A stretch of 6,686 nt of DNA, taken from Limisphaerales bacterium (lineage in GTDB: Bacteria; Verrucomicrobiota; Verrucomicrobiia; Limisphaerales; UBA11358). This document shows positions 5,696 to 6,686 of this stretch, one piece after another. The notes under the pieces are model-generated. The model searched no databases, was not told the origin of the DNA, and saw only the letters and a program-made list of their open reading frames with translations. Position numbers and translations under genes: made by a program. Location: contig PKZR01000456.1 in assembly GCA_003133815.1 (NCBI GenBank), positions 1 through 6,686 on the forward strand, in the 5' to 3' direction. Within the stretch, counting starts at the first letter, position 1. Each line of letters starts with the position of its first letter.

Positions 5696-5808
5696 GTCGA
5701 CCGCCTTGAAGCCGATCCATCTGAGACATTGCGGAATTGTGATGATTGGTTTTTACCAAATTAAAATCCTCTCATTGAAGACATGGAATTTGACAGACTC
5801 GATTTTGT

Positions 5809-5934
5809 ATGAAAAAGACTGATAAAATAATCCTCACGCCACAACAAAAACGAAGTTTGTTTATTACCCGGCTGTGCATTGTCATCCTCACGTCGTTGAC
5901 AGCTGTTCTTTTCTGGCTTTTGGTTCATGATTAA
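5809..5934 (+). CDS. Single-span membrane micro-protein, copy 2 (41 aa)
   Basis: ATG at 5809 opens a 41-codon frame ending in TAA. The polar, lysine-rich N-terminus (MKKTDKIILTPQQKR) is followed by one hydrophobic segment at about 18-38 ending in L-V-H-D. The core Q-K-R-x-x-F-I-T-x-L-C recurs from copy 1, 113 bp upstream, so the pair looks like an old tandem duplication. Downstream, the next start codon is only 11 nt away, which suggests cotranscription. There is no clear ribosome binding site. A TTGACA at 5790-5795 is too close to the ATG to be its -35. Function is unknown. Its reality rests mostly on the similarity between the two copies. Confidence 0.6.
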   Translation: MKKTDKIILTPQQKRSLFITRLCIVILTSLTAVLFWLLVHD

Positions 5935-5945
5935 CCCCTGCAAAA

Positions 5946-6155
5946 ATGCAATTAGACATAAAAAGAGACCAGTTGATGCTCATCTGGAGCGATGTGGGGG
6001 AGGCATTGGAGATAATGGCGGGTTTCGAGAAAAATAAAACAAAACCCGTCGATGTCAGAAAGAGAGCCAAAACCGGCCTTCATCATTTAACCCGCGCCAA
6101 TAAGATGTTGACCAAGCTTGCAGGCATGAAAAAAACAAGAAGAGTTTCAAGCTGA
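5946..6155 (+). CDS. Small basic helical protein, uncharacterised (69 aa)
   Basis: ATG at 5946 lies 11 nt after the stop of the second micro-protein, so the two are probably in one transcript. The product is soluble and probably mostly helical: an N-terminal half with mixed charge (D-I-K-R-D-Q-L, W14, E-A-L-E-I-M) and a strongly basic second half (K-N-K-T-K-P, V-R-K-R-A-K, K-K-T-R-R). There are no cysteines, no signal peptide and no recognised domain. The basic tail could bind nucleic acid or an acidic partner, but this is only composition-based. The absence of a competing better frame and the tight spacing support it; the lack of a ribosome binding site and of any recognised homolog keeps confidence moderate. 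Confidence 0.5.
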   Translation: MQLDIKRDQLMLIWSDVGEALEIMAGFEKNKTKPVDVRKRAKTGLHHLTRANKMLTKLAGMKKTRRVSS

Positions 6156-6184
6156 TACACTGCCAAAAAGGATGGAGTTCAAAT

Positions 6185-6199
6185 CCGACGCGTGGTCGG
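6185..6199. terminator. Short hairpin between convergent genes
   Basis: CCGAC (6185-6189) and GTCGG (6195-6199) form a 5-bp G/C-rich stem with a 5-nt loop, extendable by one T-G pair. It lies in the 65-bp gap between the convergent genes ending at 6155 and 6221, where a shared terminator would be expected. No T-tract follows closely on either strand, so this is a weak call. Confidence 0.25.
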
Positions 6200-6220
6200 G
6201 ATGTTGGTCCGTCTGCCTTT

Positions 6221-6622
6221 TCATGCGCCGTTCTGCGTGGTGATTTCCGCATAAGGCAATTCCGATTTGCCCTGTCCGGCGGATTCAAAATAATAGGCTA
6301 GCGGAGATTTGGTTTGCAGCACGGCCATCACGCCCGCCAACTGGCTCACGTCCATGTCCACGTTCACTTGCACTGATTGTTTCCCCACCACATATGTTGG
6401 CGGATGCAACGTCGAACCCGTCGGGAAAAACTTGATGACGAAGACACCTCGGATATCAAGGTCGGTGCAGGTTCCGGAGACGTTCAACTGAGCCAGTTCC
6501 TTGCCGGCAAGATTGCCGTTGGCCGGCGGCAACCCGCTTTGACCGCCATGAACAACAAGGTCATAATTGGTGATGGGAACATGAAATGTTTTTGGGGTTA
6601 CAATTTTTCCTTTTGCACGCAT
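6221..6622 (-). CDS. Conserved-looking protein of unknown function (133 aa)
   Basis: The product is 133 aa from the ATG at 6622, ending in TGA. No signal peptide or membrane segment is seen. Alternating hydrophobic and polar residues suggest a beta-rich fold (V-Q-V-N-V-D-M-D-V, then I-R-G-V-F-V-I-K-F-F), with a glycine- and asparagine-rich loop near residues 26-40 and a C-terminal aromatic segment (A-Y-Y-F-E-S-A-G-Q-G-K). Codon structure looks normal and the reverse frames are shorter. I do not recognise the family; the fold could be a small beta-barrel or phage- or secretion-related scaffold, but nothing specific supports either. It converges on the small-gene cluster. Its upstream region (6623-6686) holds an A/T-rich stretch but no convincing promoter, and no Shine-Dalgarno precedes the ATG. 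Confidence 0.65.
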   Translation of the reverse strand: MRAKGKIVTPKTFHVPITNYDLVVHGGQSGLPPANGNLAGKELAQLNVSGTCTDLDIRGVFVIKFFPTGSTLHPPTYVVGKQSVQVNVDMDVSQLAGVMAVLQTKSPLAYYFESAGQGKSELPYAEITTQNGA

Positions 6623-6686
6623 GGTTCGTTTTAGTTGCTTGTGGTGGTTGCGATAAATTTAATCAATCCACGCAGGCGTCGGGCAG

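Noticed and set aside
5746..5759. Hairpin TTGGT-TTTT-ACCAA between the two micro-protein genes
   Set aside because: Only five base pairs and no T-run after the stem; easily a chance match.
5790..5795. Consensus -35 hexamer TTGACA upstream of the second micro-protein
   Set aside because: No -10 lies at proper spacing, and the implied transcription start would fall after the ATG at 5809.
6168..6192. tRNA-like T-loop (GAGTTCAAATCC near 6175-6186)
   Set aside because: The flanking 5-nt segments do not pair to make a T-stem, and no acceptor, D or anticodon arms are found around it.

Overview
The window looks like an accessory or intergenic-rich stretch of a Gram-negative chromosome of moderate GC content. 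The best guess is a Verrucomicrobiota lineage of the Pedosphaera/Limisphaerales type. This is inferred from the look of the proteins, especially the Cys/His protein at 541-1806 and the small membrane protein at 2051-2461, and from the near absence of clear Shine-Dalgarno sequences. No marker gene settles it. No tRNA, rRNA, CRISPR array or transposase was seen.

Layout. Positions 1-396 hold a tandem array with a 21-bp period that enters from beyond the left edge: a well-kept block (1-242), a hairpin (246-280) and a decayed block (313-396). A minus-strand gene (541-1806) encodes a membrane-anchored protein with a probable papain-like NlpC/P60-type Cys/His domain; it is transcribed toward the array. 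A plus-strand operon of three tightly spaced genes follows: a small multi-pass membrane protein (2051-2461), a class I SAM-dependent methyltransferase (2464-3108) and a ClC-type chloride transporter with C-terminal CBS domains (3105-4835). Stop and start codons are 2 nt apart at the first junction and overlap by 4 nt (ATGA) at the second. Converging on it is a minus-strand membrane protein with a C-terminal four-cysteine, probably zinc-binding, tail (4869-5411).

The region 5412-6220 looks empty at first sight but appears to carry a plus-strand cluster of small genes: two paralogous single-span membrane peptides of 42 and 41 aa (5567-5695 and 5809-5934) and a 69-aa basic helical protein (5946-6155), preceded by a good sigma70-like promoter (5493-5520). 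An uncharacterised minus-strand gene (6221-6622) closes the window.

The three observations most worth following are the pair of paralogous micro-proteins, whose shared residues differ mainly at synonymous codon positions; a 14-bp inverted repeat that could bury the start codon of the four-cysteine membrane protein in an mRNA helix; and the 21-bp array, whose units are mosaics of matching left and right half-arms.
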